From positions 1-55,069 of IMG/VR virus record IMGVR_UViG_3300036792_000058: DNA of 55,069 bases; one strand, written 5' to 3'. The DNA comes from a virus. The notes below the pieces were generated by a model that saw only the letters and a list, made by a program, of their open reading frames with translations, had not been told where the DNA came from and did no database searches. Both the position numbers and the translations under genes were made by a program. Positions 40,841-48,123 of the stretch are shown piece by piece (position 1 is the first letter of the stretch; each line of letters opens with the position of its first letter).

Positions 40841-41420
40841 CGCCATGCTCAGGTGGATAGCCGCCAAGAGCGACGACGAGCGCGAGTCCCTTACCCCCTA
40901 CCTCAGCGCGCATGACATGCTGAGGATCGTCGAGATGCAGACGCCAAAATGGGAACGAGAGAAGCAGGAGAAGCAGATGACAGACCTGGGAATCACCAGC
41001 GGGGCAAGAGCCGGGGACGCTGACCGGAACAAGTACGTGGATCACCTGTCCAAGTCGGTATCGACCGGGCACCTGACCTCCGAGGAGTTCGACGTGCGAT
41101 CCTCGCGGGCCCTGACGGCGAAGACGATCAAGGACCTGGACGCCCTGATCCCTGACCTGCCCTCGATGAAATCGGTGGCTAAGCAACCCTCGCGCTTCGC
41201 GGGGATGACCGAGGAATGGAACTGGCCTGCCGTTGGCTGGCTGGGCGGTATCGTGGGGTCCTTGTGCCTGGCGGTCTGCACGCCCATAGGCATCATCAGC
41301 GGGGAAAACGGGACGAACCACCTCGGGCCCATCCTGCCTGCGGTCATAGCCCTGGCGATCATCATCGGCGTCGTCGGCTTCATCGTCAGCCTTATCAGCT
41401 TCGTCGTCGAAATAGACTGA
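40833..41420 (+). CDS. DUF1707-domain membrane protein
   Basis: 195 residues. Residues ~58-107 (GARAGDADRNKYVDHLSKSV, TGHLTSEEFDVRSSRALTAK, IKDLDALIPDLP) match DUF1707, a small domain found almost only in actinobacteria. Two hydrophobic segments follow (~130-152 and ~165-192). The domain is thought to be regulatory or SHOCT-like. Likely acquired from an actinomycete host. Confidence 0.75.
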   Translation: MNDAMLRWIAAKSDDERESLTPYLSAHDMLRIVEMQTPKWEREKQEKQMTDLGITSGARAGDADRNKYVDHLSKSVSTGHLTSEEFDVRSSRALTAKTIKDLDALIPDLPSMKSVAKQPSRFAGMTEEWNWPAVGWLGGIVGSLCLAVCTPIGIISGENGTNHLGPILPAVIALAIIIGVVGFIVSLISFVVEID

Positions 41421-41668
41421 TGTACCAGTGCTTCATCCGCATGAGCGAGTCCCGCTACGGCGCGATGACCGGGCCGCTGTCGTTCGTCTCCGCGCAGGAG
41501 AGACTGAAGTTCGTCACGACCGACGTGCGGGTGTACTGGTATCATTTCGCGGAAGAGGACGACTGGTTCGACTGGCGGCGCGGCGGCGCGTGGGCGGCTA
41601 CTGCGGAGCCCGGCAGGGCAGATGTGGTGCCCGAGCCGCCGGAAATCACCGAGGAAGACCGGCTGTGA
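41420..41668 (+). CDS. Hypothetical protein
   Basis: 82 residues, TGATG overlap with the previous gene. YQCFIRMSESRYGAMTGPLS, RVYWYHFAEEDDWFDW, then an acidic end. Aromatic-rich; no family recognised. Confidence 0.6.
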   Translation: MYQCFIRMSESRYGAMTGPLSFVSAQERLKFVTTDVRVYWYHFAEEDDWFDWRRGGAWAATAEPGRADVVPEPPEITEEDRL

Positions 41669-41952
41669 GTACCGCGACCGAACTGTTTACTGACATCACA
41701 GAGCTGCCTGACTTCGAGGCGTCGCCGCCTTGCGGCACCATGTTCGTGAACAGGGTCACCAAGCACGAGTTCCCCTGCGGCAAGCCGGCTGTGATCCGGA
41801 TGCACATGAGGTGCCCGAGCTGCGCGCGTGCCCGGACGGTGTTCCTCTGCCAGTTGTGCTACGACGACCTTCACAGGCAGAAACTCACCTGCTGGTACTG
41901 TTACACGCAAGGGGTGAGCAAGCCCGTAGTCGGTACCGTCAGGGAGATGTGA
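41665..41952 (+). CDS. Cys-rich zinc-binding-like protein
   Basis: 95 residues from GTG (GTGA overlap). Cysteines in PPCGTM, FPCGK, CPSC, CQLC and CWYC give up to two zinc sites with spacing like a zinc ribbon. Start TATELFTDITELPDFEAS is acidic. Probably a small regulator or adaptor. Confidence 0.65.
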   Translation: MSTATELFTDITELPDFEASPPCGTMFVNRVTKHEFPCGKPAVIRMHMRCPSCARARTVFLCQLCYDDLHRQKLTCWYCYTQGVSKPVVGTVREM

Positions 41953-42224
41953 TGAAGGGTCGCGAGCTTTACATGCGCTGCGTCAAGGCACGCATCGTGT
42001 CCTGGCTGAACTCCAGTCAGGTGGGCGCGATCCTCCCGGCGGGTGACAGCTTCGTAGTCCTTGCCGTGTACGACAACGGGCGGTACGTCGAGCCCGAGAC
42101 AATACGAATCCCGAATAGCCCCGCTGACCTGTGGGGACCAGACGGCCCCGTGAACATGGGTCCTGTTCCCCCGGCCGGCTCTGAAGACAACCCGGAGGAA
42201 CCACCTGATGGCCCTGAAGAGTAA
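41952..42224 (+). CDS. Hypothetical protein
   Basis: 90 residues, ATG overlapping the previous TGA. KGRELYMRCVKARIVSWLNS, then SFVVLAVYDNGRYVEPETIR and an acidic Pro-rich end. Small alpha/beta protein; no family recognised. Confidence 0.6.
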   Translation: MKGRELYMRCVKARIVSWLNSSQVGAILPAGDSFVVLAVYDNGRYVEPETIRIPNSPADLWGPDGPVNMGPVPPAGSEDNPEEPPDGPEE

Positions 42225-42447
42225 GCAAGTACGCAGACTGTCGTTCTGGATAACCATGCAGTTCCTGTTCACGCTCTTCTTGCTTGTAGACCTGCGTGCA
42301 GGGGACTACCTGTGGGTAGGACTCAACACGCTGCTCGTCCTGTGGGTCTCCTGGGAAGTCTTCGGGCTGCTGAACGACTGGGACCAGCCCGGCCGTACCC
42401 GCGAGCAGCTACTGGCGTGGGTAACCAAGAAGAAAGACGTGAACTGA
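42208..42447 (+). CDS. Small membrane protein, two TM
   Basis: 79 residues. Basic start, hydrophobic ~12-28 (FWITMQFLFTLFLLVDL) and ~33-50 (YLWVGLNTLLVLWVSWEVFG), then a charged tail (QPGRTREQLLAWVTKKKD). Might act at the membrane during lysis, since a lysin gene is close. Confidence 0.6.
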   Translation: MALKSKQVRRLSFWITMQFLFTLFLLVDLRAGDYLWVGLNTLLVLWVSWEVFGLLNDWDQPGRTREQLLAWVTKKKDVN

Positions 42448-42659
42448 TGTCACACAGGTCAGATGCCGCGCGAATGCGAGACAAGCTGCGCCAGGAAGGA
42501 TTCTCGGTCGAGCTGACTAACGGCGGCCACTGGGAAGTCCGTGGGGAGAACGGCCGGAGGGTTACCACCTTTCCGCAAACTCCCAGCGACAGGCGATGGA
42601 AGCTGAATGCGGAAAGCGAAGTCAAGCGCTGGAAACGTGAGCAGGGAATAGCTGTATAG
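42447..42659 (+). CDS. Small protein, HicA-like or dsRBD-like fold candidate
   Basis: 70 residues. RDKLRQEGFSVELTNGGHWEV, then GRRVTTFPQTPSDRRWKLN and EVKRWKREQ. Helix-strand-strand-strand-helix order with a GGHWEV turn resembles HicA mRNA-interferase-like proteins and their double-stranded RNA binding fold. Catalytic His would be in GGH. Call is weak. Confidence 0.45.
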   Translation: MSHRSDAARMRDKLRQEGFSVELTNGGHWEVRGENGRRVTTFPQTPSDRRWKLNAESEVKRWKREQGIAV

Positions 42660-42735
42660 TCAATTGTGTTACCCATTGCGCAAGCACGAGAGGAACTGGC
42701 CCTGACCCCGCCGCCTCAACCCCATGGCGTTGAGT
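42655..42735 (+). promoter_or_regulatory. Candidate -10 box and leader hairpin before lysin gene
   Basis: TATAGT at 42655 is the best -10 match nearby; no good -35 was found. Downstream a 6-bp hairpin CTCAAC/GTTGAG (42716-42735, eight-base loop) lies before the GAGAGG ribosome site of the gene at 42769. It could regulate lysin expression. Confidence 0.35.
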
Positions 42736-42768
42736 CACTAGGACGCGCCGGAAGCCGAGAGGCCAATC

Positions 42769-43260
42769 ATGCTCGCAATCACCATCAAGCCTGGCGACAC
42801 CATGTCCGGGATCGCGGCGGCACACAACATCAGCCTGAGTGCTCTTGAAGCTGCCAATCCACAGGTCACCGACCCGGACCTGATCTACGCCGGCACGAGG
42901 CTCAACGTCCCAGGCGGCAGCTACAGCTCGTGGACGCCCTCCAGGCCGGAGGCACAAGCTCCAGCGCCCGTGAAGGCGGCAGCGGCCAGCTCCGGCCCGA
43001 GCAGCATCGTCCCCGCGTGGGCGACCTGCATCACGTTCAGGGAGTCCAGCAACAACCCCCGTGCGGTCAACTCGATCCCCGGCTACATCGGCAACGGCGG
43101 CGGCCTGTTCGGTGACCTGACCTCCACGTGGGGCGGGTACGACGGGTACGCTCAGCCGTTCGACGCCCCTGTCGCGGTGCAGATCGCGTTCAACGACGCG
43201 CTGTCTCACAACGGGGCCGACCTCCAGCCGTGGGCAGCCGATGGATGCCCCGGCACCTGA
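42769..43260 (+). CDS. LysM plus transglycosylase-like lysin (Rpf-like)
   Basis: 163 residues. Residues ~3-50 are a LysM domain (ITIKPGDTMSGIAAAHNISLS, LEAANPQVTDPDLIYAGTRLNV). A Pro/Ala linker is followed by a lysozyme/Rpf-like domain, WATCITFRESSNNPRAVNS and GGGLFGDLTSTW, with Glu in FRESS as likely catalytic acid. Would bind and cut peptidoglycan. No signal peptide seen, so export probably needs a holin. Confidence 0.75.
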   Translation: MLAITIKPGDTMSGIAAAHNISLSALEAANPQVTDPDLIYAGTRLNVPGGSYSSWTPSRPEAQAPAPVKAAAASSGPSSIVPAWATCITFRESSNNPRAVNSIPGYIGNGGGLFGDLTSTWGGYDGYAQPFDAPVAVQIAFNDALSHNGADLQPWAADGCPGT

Positions 43261-43354
43261 GTTCAGCGACCCGGACCCGATCTTCGGTCCCCGGCTGATC
43301 AACACCATGCCGGAGCCGTGGGTGCTCGTCTTGTACGCTGATGTCTTCGAGTAG
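43241..43354 (+). CDS. 37-residue hypothetical peptide
   Basis: ATG 43241 overlaps the lysin gene by 20 bases. DAPAPEFSDPDPIFGPRLIN, then MPEPWVLVLYADVFE. Acidic and Pro-rich. Last gene before the converging minus-strand run; supported only by position. Confidence 0.4.
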   Translation: MDAPAPEFSDPDPIFGPRLINTMPEPWVLVLYADVFE

Positions 43355-43486
43355 TTAAGCGGGGCCCTGATCGTCCTCTTGCGAGGTGTTCAGGGCCTCG
43401 ACCACTTCTATCACGAGGCATTCCTTCTCGTCGCTCATTGCTCCCAGGTCAAGCACCCAGTACCCGTTAGCATCCAGCTTCATCAT
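43355..43486 (-). CDS. 43-residue hypothetical protein
   Basis: Begins MMKLDANGYWVLDLGAMSDE, then ECLVIEVVEALNTSQEDDQ. Coupled to the upstream minus-strand gene by a four-base overlap. Shares no clear family; a small acidic alpha/beta protein. Confidence 0.55.
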   Translation of the reverse strand: MMKLDANGYWVLDLGAMSDEKECLVIEVVEALNTSQEDDQGPA

Positions 43487-43662
43487 GAGATCATCCTAAC
43501 CTCGAACGGGTATTCCTGGCTGGTGTCGGGGCTGCACTCGTCGGGAGCGAAGTCCAGCGACAGGAGCGCGTTAAGCGCCTCCAGGGCACGCAGCCACTCC
43601 TGCATGGTGACACCAAGCTCGGTCAGGCACGTGCCTACGTCCTTCAGGCTCTCACTTGACAT
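43483..43662 (-). CDS. 59-residue hypothetical protein
   Basis: ATG at 43662, overlapping the helicase-gene stop. SSESLKDVGTCLTELGVTMQ, then LEALNALLSLDF and an acidic end. Probably helical. An alternative GTG start lies at 43680. Confidence 0.6.
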   Translation of the reverse strand: MSSESLKDVGTCLTELGVTMQEWLRALEALNALLSLDFAPDECSPDTSQEYPFEVRMIS

Positions 43663-45514
43663 GTATGGGCTGTCCACCAAGAAGCTCCTCTACGATCCTC
43701 GGGTCGCGCACCAGCTCCGCGAGCTGGCCGGCCTTCTTCTTCAGGGCCTCGCGCATGCGGCTCTCTACGCTGTTGCGGGCAACGATGTCGATCGCGTACA
43801 CCTGCTTGGCGTTCACGATGTCGTCGGCCCTGGACTCGCTCTGCTGGCGCTGCCAGAACGCCCACGTCGGCTCGATGAACACGATCGTGCTGCCCCGGTT
43901 GAGTGTAAGGCCCACCCCGCCGGCTGTCACGTTGCAGCACAGCAGGTCCAGCTCGCCAGCCTGGTACGCGTGACGGTAGGCGTCTTTCCTCTTCGCGGTC
44001 TGCTGGCCGGTGATGTACCCGACCCGGTAGCCGGCGGCGGCGGCGCGAGCGCCCGCGATGTTCAGGAGCTGGGTGTGCGGGGTGAACACCAGCAGCGGGT
44101 CGTCCTCGGTGTTGTGCTCGTCCATGATCGCCATCAGCTCGTCCACTTTCCAGGACGGCTCGCGCATGGTGACGTGGTACCTGGGGATCATCTCGCCGAA
44201 CAGCGGGTTCTTCTCCCGCGTCTCCAGTACCATCTCGATCTCAACGTCGCACGCGGAGCTGGCGAGCTGGGACAGGCGCTGGAGCTGGGCGAGGGTGCTC
44301 ATGACCTCCAGCGGCTCGTCGGTGTCAGGTATGTGCGCGATCATGTCGGCGGCCATCTCGTCGTAGGCCGCCCGGAAGGCCGGAGGGATATCCACGGCGC
44401 GCGTGGAGTAGCTGACCGGCGGCAAGTCGGGGTTCACGTCCCGCTTGGCTGTGCGGCGGTGTGAGCCCTGGAGGAGGGTGTAGAACTCCTCGCGGGTCTC
44501 CGGCTTCAGCCCGTCGATCTCGTCGCGGTACTCACCGTGGAAGCGGTCGGTGTACATGTCCTTGTAGCGGTCCTCGTCAGGGAAGGACCGCACGTCGAGC
44601 ACGCCCATTGCCCGCCAGAAGCCGCCCACGTCACGGGTGATGGGGGTGCCAGACATGGGGAAGACGTAATCGGTGACCCGCGCTACCTTGCCCGCCGCGA
44701 CCGACTGCGCCGTGGTGGTGTTGCACAGGGCGTGGGCCTCGTCCATGACGATCGTCTTCGGGACCATGAACTTCAAGAGCGCGGGCAGCTCGTCGTGCGC
44801 GTGCTTCATGTCCGTGCGGAAGGTGTTCCAGCTCGCGACGTAGACCTTGTACCTGGACGAGAGGTTCTTGCGCTTAGTACCACGGTAAGCCGCAGCCGGC
44901 CAGTCTGGAAATGCAGCTTCCAGCTCCTCCAGCCAGGAGCCGACAACGGAAGCCGGGCACACCACCAGTGCGGGAAACGGGTTCTCACCTCGGGCCTCCA
45001 GCTCGGCCAGGGTCAGCAGGGCGGTGCGGGTCTTGCCGGTCCTCATGTCGTCGCAGAAGAAGAACCGCTTGTTGAGCGCGCCGACGAACATCCCCGAGAG
45101 CTGGTGGGGCATGGGCGTCCAGTCGAGCTGGCTCACGTCGAACTTCAGGTCAGAGACCGACCCGTAGGCCGCGAACCGCCGCTCTACCTCGTCCGCGATC
45201 CACCTGTTGAGGGGCGGGTCCGGCCGCCAGCCGTAGTCCTTGTCCGCCATCAGCCGGGAGACCTGCGTGACGATCGCCCACGTCAGCGGTACCTTCACGT
45301 CGCCCGTGCCGTCCTTGGTCTTGGCAGGCAGGGCGGTCAGTCTACGGAGCTGGGCCATGACCTCGGACGCCTGCCACTCGTAGCCGTCCACGTGCAGGCG
45401 CATGTAGCGCGGGTGATCGCAGTTGCCGGTGGGGTGGTAGGCCGCGCACTCGATCTTGGCGTCCAGCACCGCCCGGGCGTAGCGCCCGTCAGACAGGTCT
45501 ACCACTGCCACCAC
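43652..45514 (-). CDS. SNF2-type DNA helicase/translocase (SF2)
   Basis: 620 residues. Walker A MRTGKT at ~157-162, DEAH box at ~258-261 (IVMDEAHAL), motif III-like SGTP, and the second RecA-like half with VFTPHTQLLN, GGVGLTLNRGSTIVFIEP and QQSESRADDI (Arg fingers). The first ~130 residues are a variable domain. Phage SNF2 proteins act in replication or remodelling of bound proteins. Confidence 0.85.
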   Translation of the reverse strand: MVAVVDLSDGRYARAVLDAKIECAAYHPTGNCDHPRYMRLHVDGYEWQASEVMAQLRRLTALPAKTKDGTGDVKVPLTWAIVTQVSRLMADKDYGWRPDPPLNRWIADEVERRFAAYGSVSDLKFDVSQLDWTPMPHQLSGMFVGALNKRFFFCDDMRTGKTRTALLTLAELEARGENPFPALVVCPASVVGSWLEELEAAFPDWPAAAYRGTKRKNLSSRYKVYVASWNTFRTDMKHAHDELPALLKFMVPKTIVMDEAHALCNTTTAQSVAAGKVARVTDYVFPMSGTPITRDVGGFWRAMGVLDVRSFPDEDRYKDMYTDRFHGEYRDEIDGLKPETREEFYTLLQGSHRRTAKRDVNPDLPPVSYSTRAVDIPPAFRAAYDEMAADMIAHIPDTDEPLEVMSTLAQLQRLSQLASSACDVEIEMVLETREKNPLFGEMIPRYHVTMREPSWKVDELMAIMDEHNTEDDPLLVFTPHTQLLNIAGARAAAAGYRVGYITGQQTAKRKDAYRHAYQAGELDLLCCNVTAGGVGLTLNRGSTIVFIEPTWAFWQRQQSESRADDIVNAKQVYAIDIVARNSVESRMREALKKKAGQLAELVRDPRIVEELLGGQPIHVK

Positions 45515-45669
45515 CTCCGGGGCAGGTAAAGCAGGCCCTTAACGGCAGACCTGTAGACGCGGGCACCGGGACTCCGGTTCCACCACTTCGGCCGCGCCGC
45601 GCACGGTCCCTCGTGCCCCGGAGTCCGGCTGCACCACCAGCCGCGCGGCGGCATCTTGCACTCAGGCAT
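45499..45669 (-). CDS. 56-residue Cys/Trp-rich basic peptide
   Basis: MPECKMPPRGWWCSRTPGHE, then GPCAARPKWWNRSP. The CxxxPxGHxGPC motif recurs in small actinophage proteins. Overlaps the helicase gene start by 16 bases and the GGQ gene by 8. Possible zinc knuckle. Confidence 0.6.
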   Translation of the reverse strand: MPECKMPPRGWWCSRTPGHEGPCAARPKWWNRSPGARVYRSAVKGLLYLPRRWWQW

Positions 45670-46027
45670 CTTCCACCGCCCACTTGCCGTCCACCTTGAC
45701 CTCGACCTTCAGGTTGTCCGGGATCATGTCCTTGGCGGCACGCTCCTCGGGCGAGGGAATGCCGCGACGCCTGTGCATCTCGCGCGTCAGCCAGATGCCG
45801 AACTTCACGTGCTCCGTCATGCGCCTGAACGCCAGCTTCTTGTTCTGGAGCTGTGACCTGTGCTCACGGCTCTCGCCTGTCGCACCTGACTCACGGTGGA
45901 TGATGCGCACGCCGCTCTCGGTCTTGTTCTGGTGCTGCCCGCCGGGCCCTCCCGACCGGAACGTCTGCACCGTGCAGTCCGCCAGGGTGACCGAGAACCA
46001 CGGCGTCTCCGAGTCCCGGCGGCCCAT
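45662..46027 (-). CDS. GGQ release-factor-like protein (ArfB/PrfH type)
   Basis: 121 residues. RSGGPGGQHQNKTESGVRII carries the GGQ motif (29-31), which hydrolyses peptidyl-tRNA. HRSQLQNKKLAFRRM and the basic rest match class I release factor catalytic domains without a codon-recognition domain, as in ArfB and PrfH. The C-terminus, however, is acidic (KVEVKVDGKWAVEDA), unlike the basic ArfB tail. A role in rescuing stalled ribosomes or damaged-ribosome repair is likely. Confidence 0.8.
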   Translation of the reverse strand: MGRRDSETPWFSVTLADCTVQTFRSGGPGGQHQNKTESGVRIIHRESGATGESREHRSQLQNKKLAFRRMTEHVKFGIWLTREMHRRRGIPSPEERAAKDMIPDNLKVEVKVDGKWAVEDA

Positions 46028-46233
46028 CACATGCCCCCGACGTGCCAGCTCTGGTCGATGTCGGCCGCGAACCGCCCCTGTGCGCTCACGTACTCGACAA
46101 GCCAGAAGCGGTCAGGCTCCTCGCTGTTCTTCAGGGTGAGCTTGTCGCCTACCTTGACGTGCTTGTCCACCCAGCAGTGCCGCCGGGTCGGGCCGTCCGT
46201 CAGCATGACGAACCACCGCAGGCTGTCAGCCAT
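46027..46233 (-). CDS. Hypothetical protein
   Basis: 68 residues from ATG 46233, preceded by the conserved leader. ADSLRWFVMLTDGPTRRHCW, VDKHVKVGDKLTLKNSEEP, then FWLVEYVSAQGRFAADIDQ. A small SH3-like or beta-barrel protein. First gene of the operon with the GGQ and helicase genes. Confidence 0.65.
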   Translation of the reverse strand: MADSLRWFVMLTDGPTRRHCWVDKHVKVGDKLTLKNSEEPDRFWLVEYVSAQGRFAADIDQSWHVGGM

Positions 46234-46236
46234 GGT

Positions 46237-46277
46237 GTTACCTCGTTTCACAGTAGGGGCCGCCGTCCCAGGTTCAA
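46237..46277 (-). promoter_or_regulatory. Minus-strand promoter plus conserved leader
   Basis: On the minus strand TTGAAC and TACTGT are separated by 16 bases, followed by TGTGAAACGAGGTAACACC and ATG at 46233. The -35 matches the plus-strand promoter at 5894; the leader matches those at 24662, 51044 and 53922. This should drive the operon 46233-43355. Confidence 0.6.
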
Positions 46278-46327
46278 CCCCCTGGGGAGTGTCAGTTCTC
46301 GCGGTACGGCGGCGTCCTACAGCTTAC

Positions 46328-46621
46328 CTACAGGCCGTACCTGTGGTTACCGGGGTCGAAGCGGTGCCTGGCGGTCATCGCGCCCAGCTCGCGGGCGTAC
46401 CCTTCCAGGAACGCCAGCCAGCACTTGTCACCCTTCAGGCCGGTAGCTGCCTCGAACTCGTCGTGCGAAGGGCACGCGGTCTTCGGCTTCGGCGGCTGGA
46501 GGGATTCAATTGCCTGCCGCAGCTTCATGTCGAGCGTTGACCCGATCAGCCCCTGCCGCAGCGCCTTCAGCTCCTCCGCCGATAGCTGCATGAGCACCTG
46601 GCCGAAGGACGCGTCGGTCAC
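46328..46621 (-). CDS. Hypothetical protein
   Basis: 97 residues from GTG 46621, overlapping the previous stop (GTGA). TDASFGQVLMQLSAEELKAL, a Pro/Lys linker (LQPPKPKTACPSH), then AATGLKGDKCWLAFLEGYA. Two helical parts. No family recognised. Coupled to the proline-rich gene upstream. Confidence 0.6.
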   Translation of the reverse strand: MTDASFGQVLMQLSAEELKALRQGLIGSTLDMKLRQAIESLQPPKPKTACPSHDEFEAATGLKGDKCWLAFLEGYARELGAMTARHRFDPGNHRYGL

Positions 46622-47670
46622 TGCTGCTGGCCCTGGAGCCGCTGGAGCAGCGCCGACATCTCCGGGGTCATGGTCGTCGCGCCCTGTGGTGCCGGGGGAG
46701 CCGGTGGCTGCTGACCGTAACCGGGGACGGGCGGCGGAACGGGTCCAGCACCAGGCTGCGGCTGCGCATACCCCTGGGGTGGTGCAGGAGGGGCAGGCTG
46801 CTGCTGCGCCGCGACCCACGCCTGGTACTGCGGGTCATAGGCAGGCGGCGTCGTTGGCGGCGCAGAAGGCGCAGGGGGCGGGCTCGCCGCAGGGGCAGGC
46901 GGAGGGGTAAAGACGGCGGCAGGCGCAGGTGGCGGGGCAACTGCCGGGGCACCGCCCTGGGTAGGGTCCGCAGAGGTAGCGGTCGGTGCGTGGACAGGCT
47001 CCACGGGCACCGCGTTGTTCTCCCGGCCGTTCGGCGTGTACCTGAAGTCGAACAGGTTGGTCGGGTTGCCGTTGCCGTACTGCTTCTGGCCGGCCGAGAT
47101 CATGTAGAACTCAGCGCCGCCGAGCTGGCCGGACGCGAACGCCTTCGCGGGGTCCGCGATGCCCGCCGCCGCCATGGCCGCCTTGAACGCGTCGAACGGC
47201 ACGCCCTTGAGGTAGACGGTCACGTTGCCGTCCGAGAACGACTGCTGGGTGGCCGCCGGGTCGCTGCTGTTCACGAGCTGGCACGGCACCAGCGTCTGGA
47301 ACTTGGGCTTGCCCGTGGACTTGAACGTCAGCGGGGTGTTGAACTTGTCCGTCTGCTGGCGCACGTCCGTGGCGTTGATGTCGCGGGCGACGCGCAGGTG
47401 CAGCCACGATCCCTGGGGGCGCTGCGGGGTGAAGAACTTGGAGGTAGCAGCCCCGCCCCCGCCCGACGGCTGGTCTACGAAGTCCTCCAGTGACCCTCGT
47501 GCGAGGGCCGGCTGAGGCGGTGCCTGCTGGGCGTACTGCTGGGGCGGGGACTGCGGTGGGTAGCCCGGCTGAGGCTGGTAGTAAGTCTGAGGCGGGTAGT
47601 AAGTCGGCGCAGGAGTCTGAGGCGGGTAGCCGGGCTGAGGAGGATACGGAGGCTGGGCTGGGTAAGTCAC
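46618..47670 (-). CDS. Proline-rich protein with central folded domain
   Basis: 350 residues from GTG 47670, with AAGGGA upstream; a longer start near 47808 is less likely. N-terminal ~65 residues and C-terminal ~110 residues are Pro/Gln/Ala-rich and probably unstructured. A core (~65-230) has WLHLRVARDINATDVRQQTD, FQTLVPCQLVNSSD and GGAEFYMISAGQKQYGNGN. Single-stranded DNA binding or replication roles are possible, but not shown. Confidence 0.6.
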   Translation of the reverse strand: MTYPAQPPYPPQPGYPPQTPAPTYYPPQTYYQPQPGYPPQSPPQQYAQQAPPQPALARGSLEDFVDQPSGGGGAATSKFFTPQRPQGSWLHLRVARDINATDVRQQTDKFNTPLTFKSTGKPKFQTLVPCQLVNSSDPAATQQSFSDGNVTVYLKGVPFDAFKAAMAAAGIADPAKAFASGQLGGAEFYMISAGQKQYGNGNPTNLFDFRYTPNGRENNAVPVEPVHAPTATSADPTQGGAPAVAPPPAPAAVFTPPPAPAASPPPAPSAPPTTPPAYDPQYQAWVAAQQQPAPPAPPQGYAQPQPGAGPVPPPVPGYGQQPPAPPAPQGATTMTPEMSALLQRLQGQQQ

Positions 47671-47785
47671 GGTGCTAGTTCCCTTCGCGGGAGGCGCGAT
47701 TCGAGTGGCAAGTCCGTTGGGGAGCGTCATCCTCGCACGCTCCGGGGTGGTCTCCCCGCCACCACTTCCCAGCGGGGCAAACCCC

Positions 47786-47814
47786 ACTATACACACCAAC
47801 CCGGACATTTCAGC
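47786..47814 (-). promoter_or_regulatory. Candidate minus-strand promoter of 47670-46328 operon
   Basis: A minus-strand TATAGT (47786-47791 on plus) is the only good -10 upstream of the proline-rich gene. TGAAAT or GCTGAA lie 15 to 17 bases further up. The start codon is ~115 bases away, so a long leader is implied. Confidence 0.35.
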
Positions 47815-47889
47815 CGGAACGAGCTGTTACCTCAATCCACATGCGCGGGCGCGGAATAACCCCCGCCCAGGGGTGTTGTACAAGATGGC

Positions 47890-47994
47890 GCGGGGCCGGG
47901 CCTAGCCGAGACCTCCAACTCGGTGAAGGACTCCCTCGGCAAGGGCCCATAGGACATACATGACGATCCCTGAAGGGAGTCCGGCTGGCCCCGC
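47890..47994 (+). ncRNA. Structured RNA A of a tandem pair
   Basis: Terminal helix GCGGGGCC/GGCCCCGC (47890, 47987). After a six-base 5' bulge, AGCC (47904) can pair with GGCT (47983) on the continuous 3' side. A short hairpin follows, then a perfect 9-bp helix GGACTCCCT/AGGGAGTCC (47928, 47974) with a 37-base loop. Strand is uncertain because pairings are symmetric; plus is assumed. No known riboswitch family recognised. Confidence 0.6.
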
Positions 47995-48005
47995 TCCCCA
48001 CAGAC

Positions 48006-48104
48006 GCGGTAGCCGGGCCTAGCCTGATTAACCCCGGTTGAAGGGTGACCTGCCACGCGGGCAGACGACGCACGAGTCCGAAAGGTCACCCGGCTGGCTA
48101 CCGC
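48006..48104 (+). ncRNA. Structured RNA B of a tandem pair
   Basis: Same plan as RNA A: terminal helix GCGGTAGCC/GGCTACCGC (48006, 48096), shared 5' block CCGGGCCTAGCC (48013), AGCC/GGCT, hairpin TTAAC-CCCG-GTTGA, and 9-bp helix GGGTGACCT/AGGTCACCC (48043, 48083) with a 31-base loop containing TGCC/GGCA. Helix sequences differ from A but pairing is kept. It ends ten bases before the AGGAGG site of gene 48124, so it could act as a leader. Confidence 0.6.
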
Positions 48105-48123
48105 CCCCTAAACAGGAGGACAC

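Noticed and set aside
42661-42768. tRNA or further Y RNA before the lysin gene
   Set aside because: Only one short hairpin (CTCAAC/GTTGAG) pairs; there is no AGCCGGA...TTATC or TTACGCC and no cloverleaf.
43379-44464. 361-residue plus-strand open frame
   Set aside because: Antisense to the SNF2 helicase and the two small genes downstream; no motif.
48006-48104. Hammerhead ribozyme in RNA B
   Set aside because: A CGAAA sequence is present, but no CUGANGA box or three-helix core could be drawn.
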